Source of the DNA: Cloeon dipterum
Lineage: Eukaryota; Arthropoda; Insecta; Ephemeroptera; Baetidae
DNA: 64,000 bases
Direction: 5' to 3'
Assembly: GCF_949628265.1 (NCBI RefSeq)
Contig: NC_088788.1
Coordinates: forward strand, 32,908,335-32,972,334
Each line of letters begins with the position of its first letter. Positions within the stretch are counted from its first letter, which is position 1. The position numbers and the translations under genes were made by a program. Below the pieces are notes generated by a model. That model was not told the DNA's origin. It saw nothing but the letters and a program-made list of their open reading frames with translations, and made no database searches. This document shows positions 12,601 through 23,700 of the stretch, piece after piece.

Positions 12601-15600
12601 TTATACAATTTATTTTCCAATTTTTCCTCCAGAATATTTCTTTCTGATATTTTTGATTATAGATTTACAATGCAAAAAGATAAATATACTAATCAGTTCC
12701 CTAAGCTAACGATGAATGTTATTGTGTATTGAATAGTAATCCAACGTTTGTATAATTGTTAAATTGTTAAAAAAGAGATCTCTAAGAGAGACGAATGATA
12801 ATAGCAAATCTTGAATTCGCCAGTTTTTTCTCAAGCGTTTTCAGGTTGAGAGAGTGCGTGCAGCGCGGCAATCGAGCGAGCAAATTTGGTTGATCCCTTT
12901 CAAAGCGTCTGATGTCATTTCGTAGCGAAGAATAAAGTTTAGCAATATCGCTCTTTTGGCTGCGTATCAGTCAAACGTCGCACGAGCTTTGCCGTTTTGC
13001 GACCGCCCTTTCTTATTTTCTTACGTCAAGTGAAGCACAAAATCAATATTTTGCTTTTCATAGTTTGCATACGTCATAGAATGTACAAAATGAAACAGGG
13101 ATTCTCAATAATATTTATAAGGCCTTACAAATTCCAAAGTAATGCTGAATCTGGGTTTATTTATAAAATTATTTGTCCAAAAATAAGGAATTTTAATTTA
13201 ATGATGGTTATTCACTGCCTTTACGGAAGTAAAATCCAAAAGAGCTTGGAATATTTTTTAAATAGGTCAACTTTAGCAGAAAATTTTGACAGACTTGAGG
13301 ACTTGGAGATCAGAATATTTTTATTTAATCTGAAAATCACGTTGTTTGTTTCAAGAGGAAAATGAATAAAATACAATAAGGGGCACATTATTTTTAAATT
13401 TATTTTTTTCCAAAAGATCTTAACTTCCTACTTGGATCCCTTTCTTTTCCTTTCCATTTAAATTTTAAAAATTTTAGAGAAAAAAACTAAAACACCGCAG
13501 GGAATTCGAAAATTTGAAGTTTTATATTGATATAAATTTTTAAGGTTTTAAAGAGGAAAACATTTCTCTACCGAATCACAAATTTTTCCATTATGAAACG
13601 GTCAAGTAATGAGATTTTAAAAAGATTGCTTTAACCAAATTCATCCTGCAATGTGTATTTAACATTATAACCGTGTTCAAGTCTTAATTCGACAAATTCT
13701 TTTGCAGTTTCTATTTGCAGCTTCATTTTAATAAAATGTTAGTCCTTCATTTTATTGCAGCACCTTGGAATCGTGTGCCATACATGTATTATTTGTTTAG
13801 AGGAAAATAAACAAGCTACATATCGTGCGTCCCAATTTGTCTTCTCGCCTGCTGCTGCTCCGAGGGGAGTGTGAGAGAGTTGATTCCGCGCTACGTGTGT
13901 TTGTGTGCGTTCAAAGATTGATGAATGAGTTCATGCACGCGTGTATGTGTGTAAGTATTGATGTGTGCAGAAGACAGAGCGAATAATAGAATCACAAGTC
14001 GGCTTTCGAATTGAATGGTGCCTGACAGAAGTTATTCAGCGCGCGCGAGGATGTGCAAACAGCGTGCTCACGCGATATCTTCTATTTTCGGCCAACGTGA
14101 CGTCGCTGCTTTCCCGGCACAGAAACTCATTAAGCCCTTACACACGCGTGCCGATTAAGCAGTTTAAAAGCGCAGTTTTTCACCGCGCGCGAGGCCCGAA
14201 ATAGAGCGCGATGCGGCGGCACAAACTCTATCGCTGCTTTTGTTTGCCATTATTCTGCTCGATTTCCAGCACACAAAATGTATTTCTGGCTCACTCCGAT
14301 TCCTGACTCATCAAAGGACGAATTCTTGCGTGATTTGGGGGGATTGATAGTCAAGACAGTTAAAAAATGAGAAAACAACAGGAAACCTTTTGCAATTAAA
14401 ATACAGAGTTACCTGGTTATAACAGAAAAATATTACGTTCGCAGTTATGAAATATTAATGTGCAAAAATGTGAAAAAGAATAATAAATGGCTGCAAGAGA
14501 GTTGCTATGCTACTGTTGTTGAGCTAAAATTAGATTGCTAATAGGGCAGTGATATTTATGCGATTTCCTATTTTATCTGAGCTTCCAATCGTTGCAGGAT
14601 CATCAAATGAGCACGAATCATGCAATTTTAAGCTAATTCAACCTCGCTACATCAGTCTAAAACTAAAACACCTTCTATAAAAGGCGTTAGGAAATTTTCT
14701 CGGGGTTTCATTTTTAGTCTTACGGTATAAAAGGATTAAATTCATGCACAAAAGAGGATAAAAATCGCTCTATCTATTCTTTGATATAATTTTTCAGTTC
14801 AGGATGAAAAACATTTCTTTTTCTGCCTTGGGAGTCGAAGTTGGCGCTACCTATACTCATGACTACAGGAGTGGCCGAAAGCTGGTCAAGATGAAATAAA
14901 ATTTCGACTCTTTTGAGAGCACAGCGAGAACAAGTCCAAATTTTCCTTCAATATTACGAGCTGACCAGTGCAGTGAAAAAGCACCAGCCGATAATGCTTC
15001 AAAAGTGACTGGACTTTAATGTACGGCTTCTGAATAAAACGCTAAAAAACATTGCCGTTTATATTTTTGAGTATTTGACTCACAAGTTTGCATGCTTTTG
15101 GCGAGCATCAATGGTCTTCTTATAATAAAATCAGGATTTATTTCACAATTTAGGGAAATTTAGCTCATAATTCACACACCATTGGATAGAGCGCAACGAG
15201 AGAGTTCGAAATGAATAAAAAAAATCATATAATATTTTAGAAATGAGGCAAAATCAGACATTTAGCTGCTCCTCGGTCCTGATTTCTTGATTGCACATTG
15301 TAGAGATAAACTGTTGCTAAATTTCACAACCAATATGTAGTCATTAATGCAAAATATTCTTAATTGTTGTCCTGCAATACACTTCAAGCTAACAAGCTGA
15401 TAAGAAAATGCTTTCCCTTGAATAGTTTCAGGCTAACATAACTTAAGACTTCTTTTTACAAGACATTTCACATCACATTTATAAATGTATTACTGTAACA
15501 TGCGATTTCGGCGCGATTCTAAAATAGACTGAGGATATTGGCCCGTGCGCTAAAAATAAAGCTTTTTCCAAGTGGAAGCGAAAGTTGTGTCTTAAGTGCT

Positions 15601-17890
15601 CATCCTTGGTTTCCGAGCTTGTTTTATTCGCCAAGTTTGTACGTGCTCATAAAAAACGTCGACATCTTTGCCCGATTCGGTGGGAAAAGCGGGCGAATCG
15701 CGTGCGCACACAAACAACAGGGTCACCTGGTGTCACCTCGAGTGCTCCGATTTTAATTGTGCAACTCGGCTCCAGGCTCCAAAGGAAAGCGTAATTTATT
15801 CCGCAGAAGGAACAATAGAGCGAATGCAAATTATACTTTTACGACCGGATTAATCGCCGAGGAGAAAGAGGAAAGAGAGGAAGCGTATATGCACGTTAGT
15901 ATTTATACAAATGCGGCCGAGTCACGGCCGACCATTATTTACCGCAGCGAAATATGTATTCTCTAAACTGCTGGGGCGGAATCGTGTATTGCATTCCTCG
16001 CGCACTCCAGAACAATTGGAACAAGAATGAATTCGCTTTACATCGGAGAAATGAATACCAGATATTACTACACCGCTGAAGAGAACAATCTATTTTGGAG
16101 ATTTTATGGATTTTGAGGGGGATCAGTAAATTTTCCCAATTATCTTCACGTGTAGACGTGGAAAAATCATGGCCACCAAGTTTAGTGTCTTAAACGAACA
16201 TCAACAACAGTGTTTACTGGTGTTTGTGCCGGTTTATGGTATTTATTTAATTTATTCGACCTTTATAAAATTTAGAATTTCTGGAATTTCTAAATTCATG
16301 TTTGTATTTTACGAATTAATGCTGTGGACACAGTTAAAATTCTCTGGAATGAATTTGTTGAGAAATACTTTGGGGCCAAAGTAGCTCTTAAAATTTCAGT
16401 AACGAAACCTTTAAGTGGAGTGTTTTCAGTCACGCTACATGGTAGTGTTTCGGTATAAATTATACCTCTCAATTCGTGCAAATTTTAAAATAAATCAACG
16501 AAATTCTCGATTTCATTATCTTTGAACCAAAGGAAGATACACCTATTTTAGATTATATAACTCTAGTTTTAGTTTGCCCCTCTGCTTTTGGGAAATGATG
16601 GACGAGGGGTAGCGAAGCGAGCGGATGCAAAGTGGCTAACGAGGCGGCTGGTGCGATTTGGAGGCGAAAATGCTAATCAGCAGCCCTTTTCTTGCGTGGT
16701 AAATGATTGTATTTTGATGCCCTTGAATATTAATACCAGATTATCCTTTCGCTGTATATGAACTACACGTTTCATGGTCGCGCGATAAAAAGTTTTACTC
16801 TTTCCTAACTTCACGCGCATTGTTTTGTTTTCCAAGTGTGTTGTTCCTGCGCTTTTCATGGAAATCGCCGTCGACCCCTTCAAGGTCTGTAAATGGTCAA
16901 TACAAAAGCCGGGTTGATTGCCGTTAATCACAAATGAGAAATCTTTCGAGATGCTATTCAGCAAGTTTTATGGTCCGAAACAACAACACACTAATCCGTG
17001 GTGCAATGTTGGAAGTATGTTATAACGAAACATTTTTCATTTTCTACTTGAGAACGCAGAATTTATTTTTTAATCAAATTTTCCCAACAAAAATTGTATT
17101 TCGGAAATTCAGAAATATATAATTAATTACATCTTTATTGTCTTTTGGCGAGGTCATACGTCAGATATGGTTACATTTCTAATTGTATGCCCCCTAATTG
17201 ATGTCGAAGGAAAAAAGAAAATTGCAGCAAAGAAAAGAAAGGTATATAATAAGAAAACTTTCATACTTTGCTGCAGTTTTGCTGGAGAGAAAAATAAAAG
17301 ACAATATCACGAAGGCCTTGGAAGGTGCAAGCACAGCCAAGGCCTCTAATTGCGATCGATGAAATCATAAAGCTCTCTATTGTATGCTGGGAGAAAGAGA
17401 TCGGTTTGCGTTTCGTTCGCGCTCTAATGACAAGATAATTCAAATGAGAGCCGCTATCTAGATTTCCAACTTCCCTCCGCCTGATCAACACGGGATGCGA
17501 CCTTGCCCTCAAGAAGGTCAAATTTTCGACCCTTCTGAATCAGATTCATTGATGATTTCCCCTCAATTTACAGCATTGAATTTTTTAACTATCGAAACTG
17601 ACAACAAAAGATTATGAATCAATAATTTAAAATTCATTATGATAAAATTCAAAATATCACATTAAAATGATAGTTTTGTACCTTTTAAGATTCAACACCG
17701 TGATTTCTGGAAAACCCTGGTTAAATTTAAGCGTAAAAAACCATTCAATTAATTTAGAAAAACTGCATACATAAATAAAATTATCATTATTTCTCAGCTG
17801 CAAAAAAATAAAACTTACCTGGAGGAGGAGATTGGGCCCGATGCCGTTGTCATTGATGCGGAACACGAAGGGCCCGTCGGCCCAATCCAT
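6616..17890 (-). CDS. TTLL2: Tubulin polyglutamylase, TTLL2-type (tubulin-tyrosine ligase-like family)
   Basis: Eleven exons join in phase into 577 codons: 17819-17890, 11561-11683, 10311-10414, 9980-10163, 9185-9461, 8414-8622, 8141-8318, 8016-8085, 7236-7431, 7072-7178, 6616-6829. TTLL enzymes add glutamate chains to tubulin tails, mostly on axonemal and other stable microtubules. Landmarks follow the family order: FVFRIND at the N terminus, CLERGW (about 26-31), WNLWW, the ATP-binding loop GQSQGRGIFLF (150-160), VVQKYVTNPLLI (173-184), a CKW motif (255-257), then GFDILVD (308-314) with LRPWLLEVNLSP (317-328), which carries the Mg-binding acidic and Asn residues. The placement with TTLL2 rests on the N-terminal spacing and these motifs; another TTLL subfamily is possible. 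The C-terminal 230 residues are not conserved to my eye. The ATG at 17890 follows a probable acceptor at 17921, so exon 1 may have a spliced leader. Intron 1 is 6.1 kb. Confidence 0.9.
9700..9860. repeat. Dispersed repeat, copy 1 (TTLL2-type intron)
   Basis: Shares a near-identical 32-base core (TTGTAGAGAT, one mismatch, then CTGTTGCTAAATTTCACAA) with 15298-15329. Weaker flanking similarity includes GGCAAAATC upstream and AATGCAAAAT downstream. It has no coding potential and its ends are unclear. Confidence 0.6.
11684..17818 (-). other. Intron 1 of the TTLL2-type gene (6.1 kb)
   Basis: No exon could be fitted between the first coding exon and 11683. Mostly AT-rich, with several 150-400 base islands of higher GC and CpG content (about 12.8-13.0, 13.8-14.25, 15.55-16.0 and 16.58-16.9 kb). 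These could be regulatory or hold non-coding transcripts, but I see nothing that decides it. Short open frames such as 12997-13365 have no recognisable similarity. Confidence 0.6.
15225..15395. repeat. Dispersed repeat, copy 2 (TTLL2-type intron 1)
   Basis: Second copy of the repeat at 9700-9860, in the same orientation. The best-matching core is 15298-15329. Confidence 0.6.
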
Positions 17891-18029
17891 GACGCTCAAC
17901 AGGCCGTCGACGGACGATCACTGAAAGCATCCTTCACTCAGCCATCGTTTCCGATTAAAATTCGCGAATGCAAATCGGTTCAGTCACGTGGTTGCGCCGC
18001 AAGCAAACAACCACTGCTCTATTAGTCGC

Positions 18030-18044
18030 GTTGCCCGGGGTTAC
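18030..18044 (-). promoter_or_regulatory. RFX X-box upstream of the TTLL2-type gene
   Basis: On the minus strand the sequence is GTAACC-CCG-GGCAAC, an exact match to the X-box consensus GTNRCC-N(0-3)-RGYAAC bound by RFX factors. It lies 140 bases upstream of the start codon at 17890. X-boxes at this distance are typical of ciliary genes, which fits a tubulin polyglutamylase. Confidence 0.6.
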
Positions 18045-20323
18045 ACGCACTCGACGCGCGCCTTTTCTCGTACGAAAATCGTAAATAGCAAAAGAATAGG
18101 ATTGTGTGTATACGCGTCCGCACTCAGGGCTTCCAGCTCGCTCCGATTGAAATCGATTCACCAATTCGTATTATTAAAAGCAGAAGTGTATTGGGGGAAA
18201 TTTTCGGTCGGCTCTTTTTCTTTCACAGAAATGTTTTCGGTCTCATTCATCAATCTTGCGCCTTCGTAAAAGTTTCCCTTCAAATTTAAATTACGAAATC
18301 TAATGCCAATTTTTTTCTGTGTGGGGAAAATTGAATACTTACTTTTTTTAATCAGGACCATTTAAATCACATGCGGAATAAACAAACGGGAACGTTTGAT
18401 GTTTTCGATAAGGCAAATTTTTTTTCCATGCCTTTGATAAATACTTAAAATAATGAATTAAAATGAGACGAACATTGTTAGATATACAAAGCCATTTTTT
18501 CGCATTTTAATTTTACATAGAAATAAGTAACGTCTAAGTTAAGTCTAATCGAAATTTGCGTGCCTGTGTTTAATAAAAACTCTGCTAAACAAAAACTTTT
18601 TCAATTTTCCGAAAGCCTTTTTGCGTCACAAAACTGACGTCTAATCTATGTGACTTTTGTTATGATCAAAGTCAACCAAGATATTAAAGAGAAATTGCAA
18701 CAAAGCTGTATTTTTCAGCTGGGCAGTGTATATTATTTAATGTTATATCGGATAGCATTGCAGTTTTTCCTTAATAGTGACAGCTATAGAATATATATTT
18801 TTTTTGTAATTACATTGTTCTGGAAACATTCCATCTTTATACATTTCATGTCATTACTAAAAAAGCGTAAAGATTGTGCAAATTTCAGGAAAAATTAAAT
18901 CCCTGTTCTTATAATAGCCGCCCGTTTCTACAATTCAACTACTCCGTTGCATTTCCTTTGTATGCCACAAAATTTGCAGAAACGCATTATATAGCTTCTT
19001 TGTTACAAAGCCGCGTATTAGTGTTAGCAGAATTTAGCTCTTCCAAGTACTGCAATTATACCGCATGCTGCCTGCGGGAAAGCTTTTAAAATGAAAATTG
19101 CAGCAGACTTAATTTGAGCGCAACTACAAAACCTCGCCGGAAGAAAGCAATTCCGCAAAACAAGTTTTATGCTCTGTCGTGTTCTGATTAGTCAGGTGAA
19201 CAATTAAACGAGTAAACACGCGCGGGATGCGTGCAAATAGAACGATTAGGGGCGCAGTTTTTTGTGCCTGGCGCGGTGATTACGATTACCTTTTCGTCCG
19301 CTCACCAGAGATTGAGAGCGAGAGCCGGAGACGTTGCTTCTGGTCGTGGCTGGGTAGCAGGTAGACTTCCCGCCGAGCACGCGAGTGCGACTGGCCGAGG
19401 GCGGGTTCGGCGCTGCCGTTAAGTAGCCACCCCTCCCTGCCTCCCCGCCCCCTGCCGAATTATGCAGCCCTCAAGGATCCTCTCATCGCTCTCGCAAGGT
19501 TTGCTCGTCACACTAGATTCGTTATCCATTATTTAACAGGCTCCAATTAAGAGCTATTCTTCGTCGCGGCGCTACACACATGCGATTCTTCCATCCGATT
19601 GTCGTGAATATGATCGAGTTCATGCCTTCGGATCGAGATACCAGGGAGTATCAAGGATATAACTGACTATTAAAAAAAATGGGAAAGATAATATATACGC
19701 AGATATTTTTTAAGGTATCATTATTCAGATAATTCTGGAAATAGGGATAATCACAATAAAAAATAAATTTTCAACAGTTGAGAGACATGAAGTAACATTT
19801 TTAAGTGGAGCTTAATTAAAAAAGATTGGAGAAATTGTATTTAAATTATATCATGCGTTTACCAACTGATTGAATCATTTACATAATTAATTTAAAAAAC
19901 GAAGCATGCAGAAGGACGATTGCTTATTCTTTATGGTGATTTTCTATTTAAAATTTCAATATACGTTTCATGAGAAATTCATTTTTCCTATTAAAACATC
20001 ACAAACGAAAAAGGAAACCCCGCATATAGTATCTTTTTGACGAGACGAATCGATCGAAGAGTATAGTATATGAAATTTTGACTATTTCTTCGTAGGATTT
20101 TTACGAATATTTACGATATTTATGTTTGCTCAGTGAAAAACTTGAAAAACTAGTGAATTACCACATTTGAAATATATTATAAACTGCTGGTAGGGACGGT
20201 CGGCCCGGGGGGTTCCTGGCGAGCTAGTTTTTCACTCAAATATTTTCTTTATTAACTAGAAGTTTTATCCATCAGGGTTTAAGTCTGAAAAACCTGTTGA
20301 TTTTCTTAGCTACATATTTTAAT
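18045..20323. other. Intergenic region between the TTLL2-type gene and wallenda
   Basis: Mostly AT-rich with no convincing gene. A CpG-rich island at about 19210-19510 carries a good minus-strand donor (GTGAGC, exon end 19306), which could splice to the acceptor at 17921 as an alternative TTLL2 leader exon. It also carries a possible plus-strand donor near 19499. Neither can be confirmed from sequence alone. Confidence 0.4.
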
Positions 20324-20747
20324 TTTATTGCACTTTATTTATAATTTAAGAATACATAGCTAGTTTTCTTGTTAAATAATACAAATGGACGACTACACTG
20401 AATAACATCATTGTGTATACACATTAAGCTGCTGCATAATATTGCTACAGCTGCACCTTTACTCTTTAGGCTGAGATCTTTCTTTCAGAAAGGAATGCAT
20501 AAAATATTATATTTTAATTTTATCAACAGATGGAATGTTCCGTTTGATCAGGTTTAAGTACATACAGCTATCCTGGTTACTATCACTATACAGAGAGAGC
20601 GTAAAATTGTGTTCGCTTAAAATCAGCTACCAGTAGAATCAACAGATTACAATAATAAATAAAAAAAAACGCGTTACACAGTATAATTTCTGAGGTGTGT
20701 CTGTTGTGAGTAAATACTAACAAACATCAACGCATGAATATCAAACA
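20324..20747 (-). other. wallenda 3' UTR
   Basis: After the stop codon at 20748, AATAAA occurs on the minus strand at 20334-20339 and 20324-20329, implying a 3' UTR of roughly 400-430 bases. No other feature is seen. Confidence 0.55.
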
Positions 20748-23700
20748 CTACTGAAACCTAGGTTGAAATCTAGGCGAAGATAGATGCTGTTGCGTAGCTA
20801 CCGACGTGCGACTGCCCTCGTCAGAGTCTGATTCTGAGGAGCCTTCAATCTGAAAGCAAACATGCGGATTTGTTAGAAGCCGAATTTTTAAACACTAGTC
20901 TTAGCACAAATTGTTTGCTGTAAATTTTAAATTAGTGAAATTGAGAAAATTCAGGGAAGATAAATTACTTGCCAAAAAATATTAATTTGTTGAGTCATGT
21001 TCACTTTAAATTATATAATCAGTTTAGAAAGATTTGAAGGGCCTTTCTCAAAGTAAATTATCTAATTTTACCTCGTATTTTGTCGCCTCGTAAATTTGCA
21101 TGTCTGCCATCTCCTTCAGAATTTCAGGGTTGCTCTCGAGGGTGGAGCGGGCGCTGGCCGGCTCGTACTCGGAGGTGTTTTCCTCGTTGTCCTCAGACAC
21201 GTTGCCGGGGAGCACCCTGAGCATGACCCGTCTCGTGCGGCATGGCGGGATCGGCCGCCTGCTCAAGGTGGAGCGGCCAAAGCGTCCGACATAGCACTCG
21301 TCGTCCGTGAAGTCCTCGCGGCTCGACTCCATCAGGTTGTCCAGCCGCCGCTTGTCTTTCAGCTCGGTCAGCTTCCTGTCCAGCGTGTCGAGGTGCTCGT
21401 CGTCCGCAGGTGTCAGGTTGCGGTTCGCGTCCTCCACTGGACAATCAGAGTCGCTGTTGACCACCACCAGGTTGCCATTCAGGGCCTCAAGGGTGCAGCC
21501 GCGTAGGGCAGGCGAGTTCAGGTATGGACTGTTTGTTACTATGCTCTCAGCTTCACTCAGCTCCATCGGCGCCTGCTCTGTTTGCGTCTCACTGTCCACT
21601 CGAGCGGACGTCTGAAAGTTCATTTAGTGAGTGATTAGGTTAAGGAACGTGGTTGGAAAGTAAATGAGTCCAAAATCCATTCATATATTTGTAATGCGTT
21701 TTATGAATCAAAAGGACATGGACGTAGGAAAATCATGATTTTATACGCCTCGAAAAATCTGTAAATTAGAATGGCGTTGGAATTTTTAGAACCAGCCGCC
21801 ACGCTAGCGGAAATGGGCTTGGAAAAATGTTAAGGCTGCTAAACATTGGAACACGCCACGTTATTTGCGTTAAAATACAAACAAACAGCTTGACAGCTAT
21901 GATGGCAGTAGATGCATCCACTCGAGCAGTGATGAAGTCACAATTTAATAACAAGGAAGCCGATTCCAATAGTCCAATACTACTCAGATTTTTTAAGCAA
22001 ACAGATAGTAATTCTTTTAAAACAATTTCATTTAAAAATAAAAATGATGTTTTACCTTTCTGTCTTTTCCAGGGCTGTTGGTCATTGCGACGCTATTGAT
22101 CGAGCCCTGGCTGTTGGTTCGCCTGTGATGCCTTGCCCTTCTGGCTCTTGTCGACCCCTCCCTGGCTATTGACTGGGGTGTCAAAGAATTGACGTCAAGT
22201 TCTGTGTACAACACAGATTTTGGAGGACTCGCCTGAGAAAGAGAGCAAACCTCAGTTTTTGAAAAGACAATTGCGTGTGATACTCACATAAATAATCTCT
22301 CGTTCTGACTCTGGACTTGTAGTCGGAATCTCTGATGATGGCGTTTGGCTGTTGTTCAGGTTGCGGCGCGCTGTCCTCAACTGCTCTGACGATTTGTGGG
22401 ATAGCCGGTTACACCGTTTCTTGTGAGACTTGAAGCACACACACTGCTTTTCCCTCCTAACATTCCAAAAATTTACTTGAATTACAAGTTTTTAAATCAA
22501 TAAATGTTTAAAATAATTATAGCAATTACGTTTTTTGCCATTTTGTTTTTAACTATTTTAAAAAATGTGGTCTCTTATTAATAAGTAATTTTTTATTTTT
22601 AATCTAGAGCAAAAGGAGCAATGAAAAATAAATTTGCAAACCTCTTGAGCTCCCGTTCGCGCTGTTCAATCTTGAGCATCATGGTGTTTACATCAAGGAA
22701 CAGGTTGTTGGTCCTTTCAAGCTGTCGTTCATAGTGCTTGCGAATGTCTTCGGCGTGTTTGAGCTCCTGCTTGCGTTTCTCGATCAACTCCTGCTCCATC
22801 TTAGGGATGTGCGAACCCTCAGTCTGCATCTTGCTCATTTGCTGGCGCACCTCCTCGCGCCACGTTTCTTGCGTTTTGTAATACGAGTCGGGCGTCGTGT
22901 CTCGCAGGTCATTAGCGGCGATTTCCAAGTGCATCAGAATGTGCTTGAACGAGGGTCGGTGCCTCGGTTTGCTGCACCAACATTGCTTGATGAGCAAACG
23001 AAAGCCGACTGGGCAGGTTTCGGGAATCGGTAGCTGCAGTGAGTTGGAGCCCACGCCCCAGATGATGGCCGACGAGTCCACGTCCTTGTATGGCACCTCG
23101 CAGGTCAACAGCTCCCACAGCAGCACTCCGTAAGACCTGAAGACAGGAGTCATGAAATGAATATCGAGCCCAAAACGGCATTTCTATAAAAGATTATTCA
23201 ATTTCTAGAAGAAATTTGTGTTAGCAGTCTTGAAGATTTTTCTTAAATTCTTTAGTTTTATTTAATTGCGCTACTTACCAAATGTCAACTTTTTCACTGC
23301 AAGGCTCATTCCTGATAACTTCAGGAGCCATCCAAGCCACTGTGCCTGCGAAACTCATTTTGGTGCTGTTTTCGTTCAGCTGACGGCAAGTTCCAAAGTC
23401 GCTGATTTTGACAACTTCATTTTTCCCAATCAAAACGCTACAAAAATAGAAATGCATTAAAAACAATTGCCAATTTATAGAAAAATTTCGCGTACTTGGG
23501 ACTCTTTAGGTCTCTGTGGATGATTTTGTGTGAATGCAAATAGCTCATTCCCTCCGCGATCTGTTTGGACCAGCTGATGAGCCGGCCTGGAGGAACCCTC
23601 TCTCCCTCCTTGAGTAAATTATACAGAGGACCAAATGGACAGTACTCCATCACGATGCAGAAGCATGGAGCCTGCGTACACACTCCCCTGAAGAAGCAAT

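Noticed and set aside
14800-14950. Short stem-rich GC patch considered as a tRNA or small RNA
   Set aside because: No cloverleaf, A-box or B-box arrangement could be traced.
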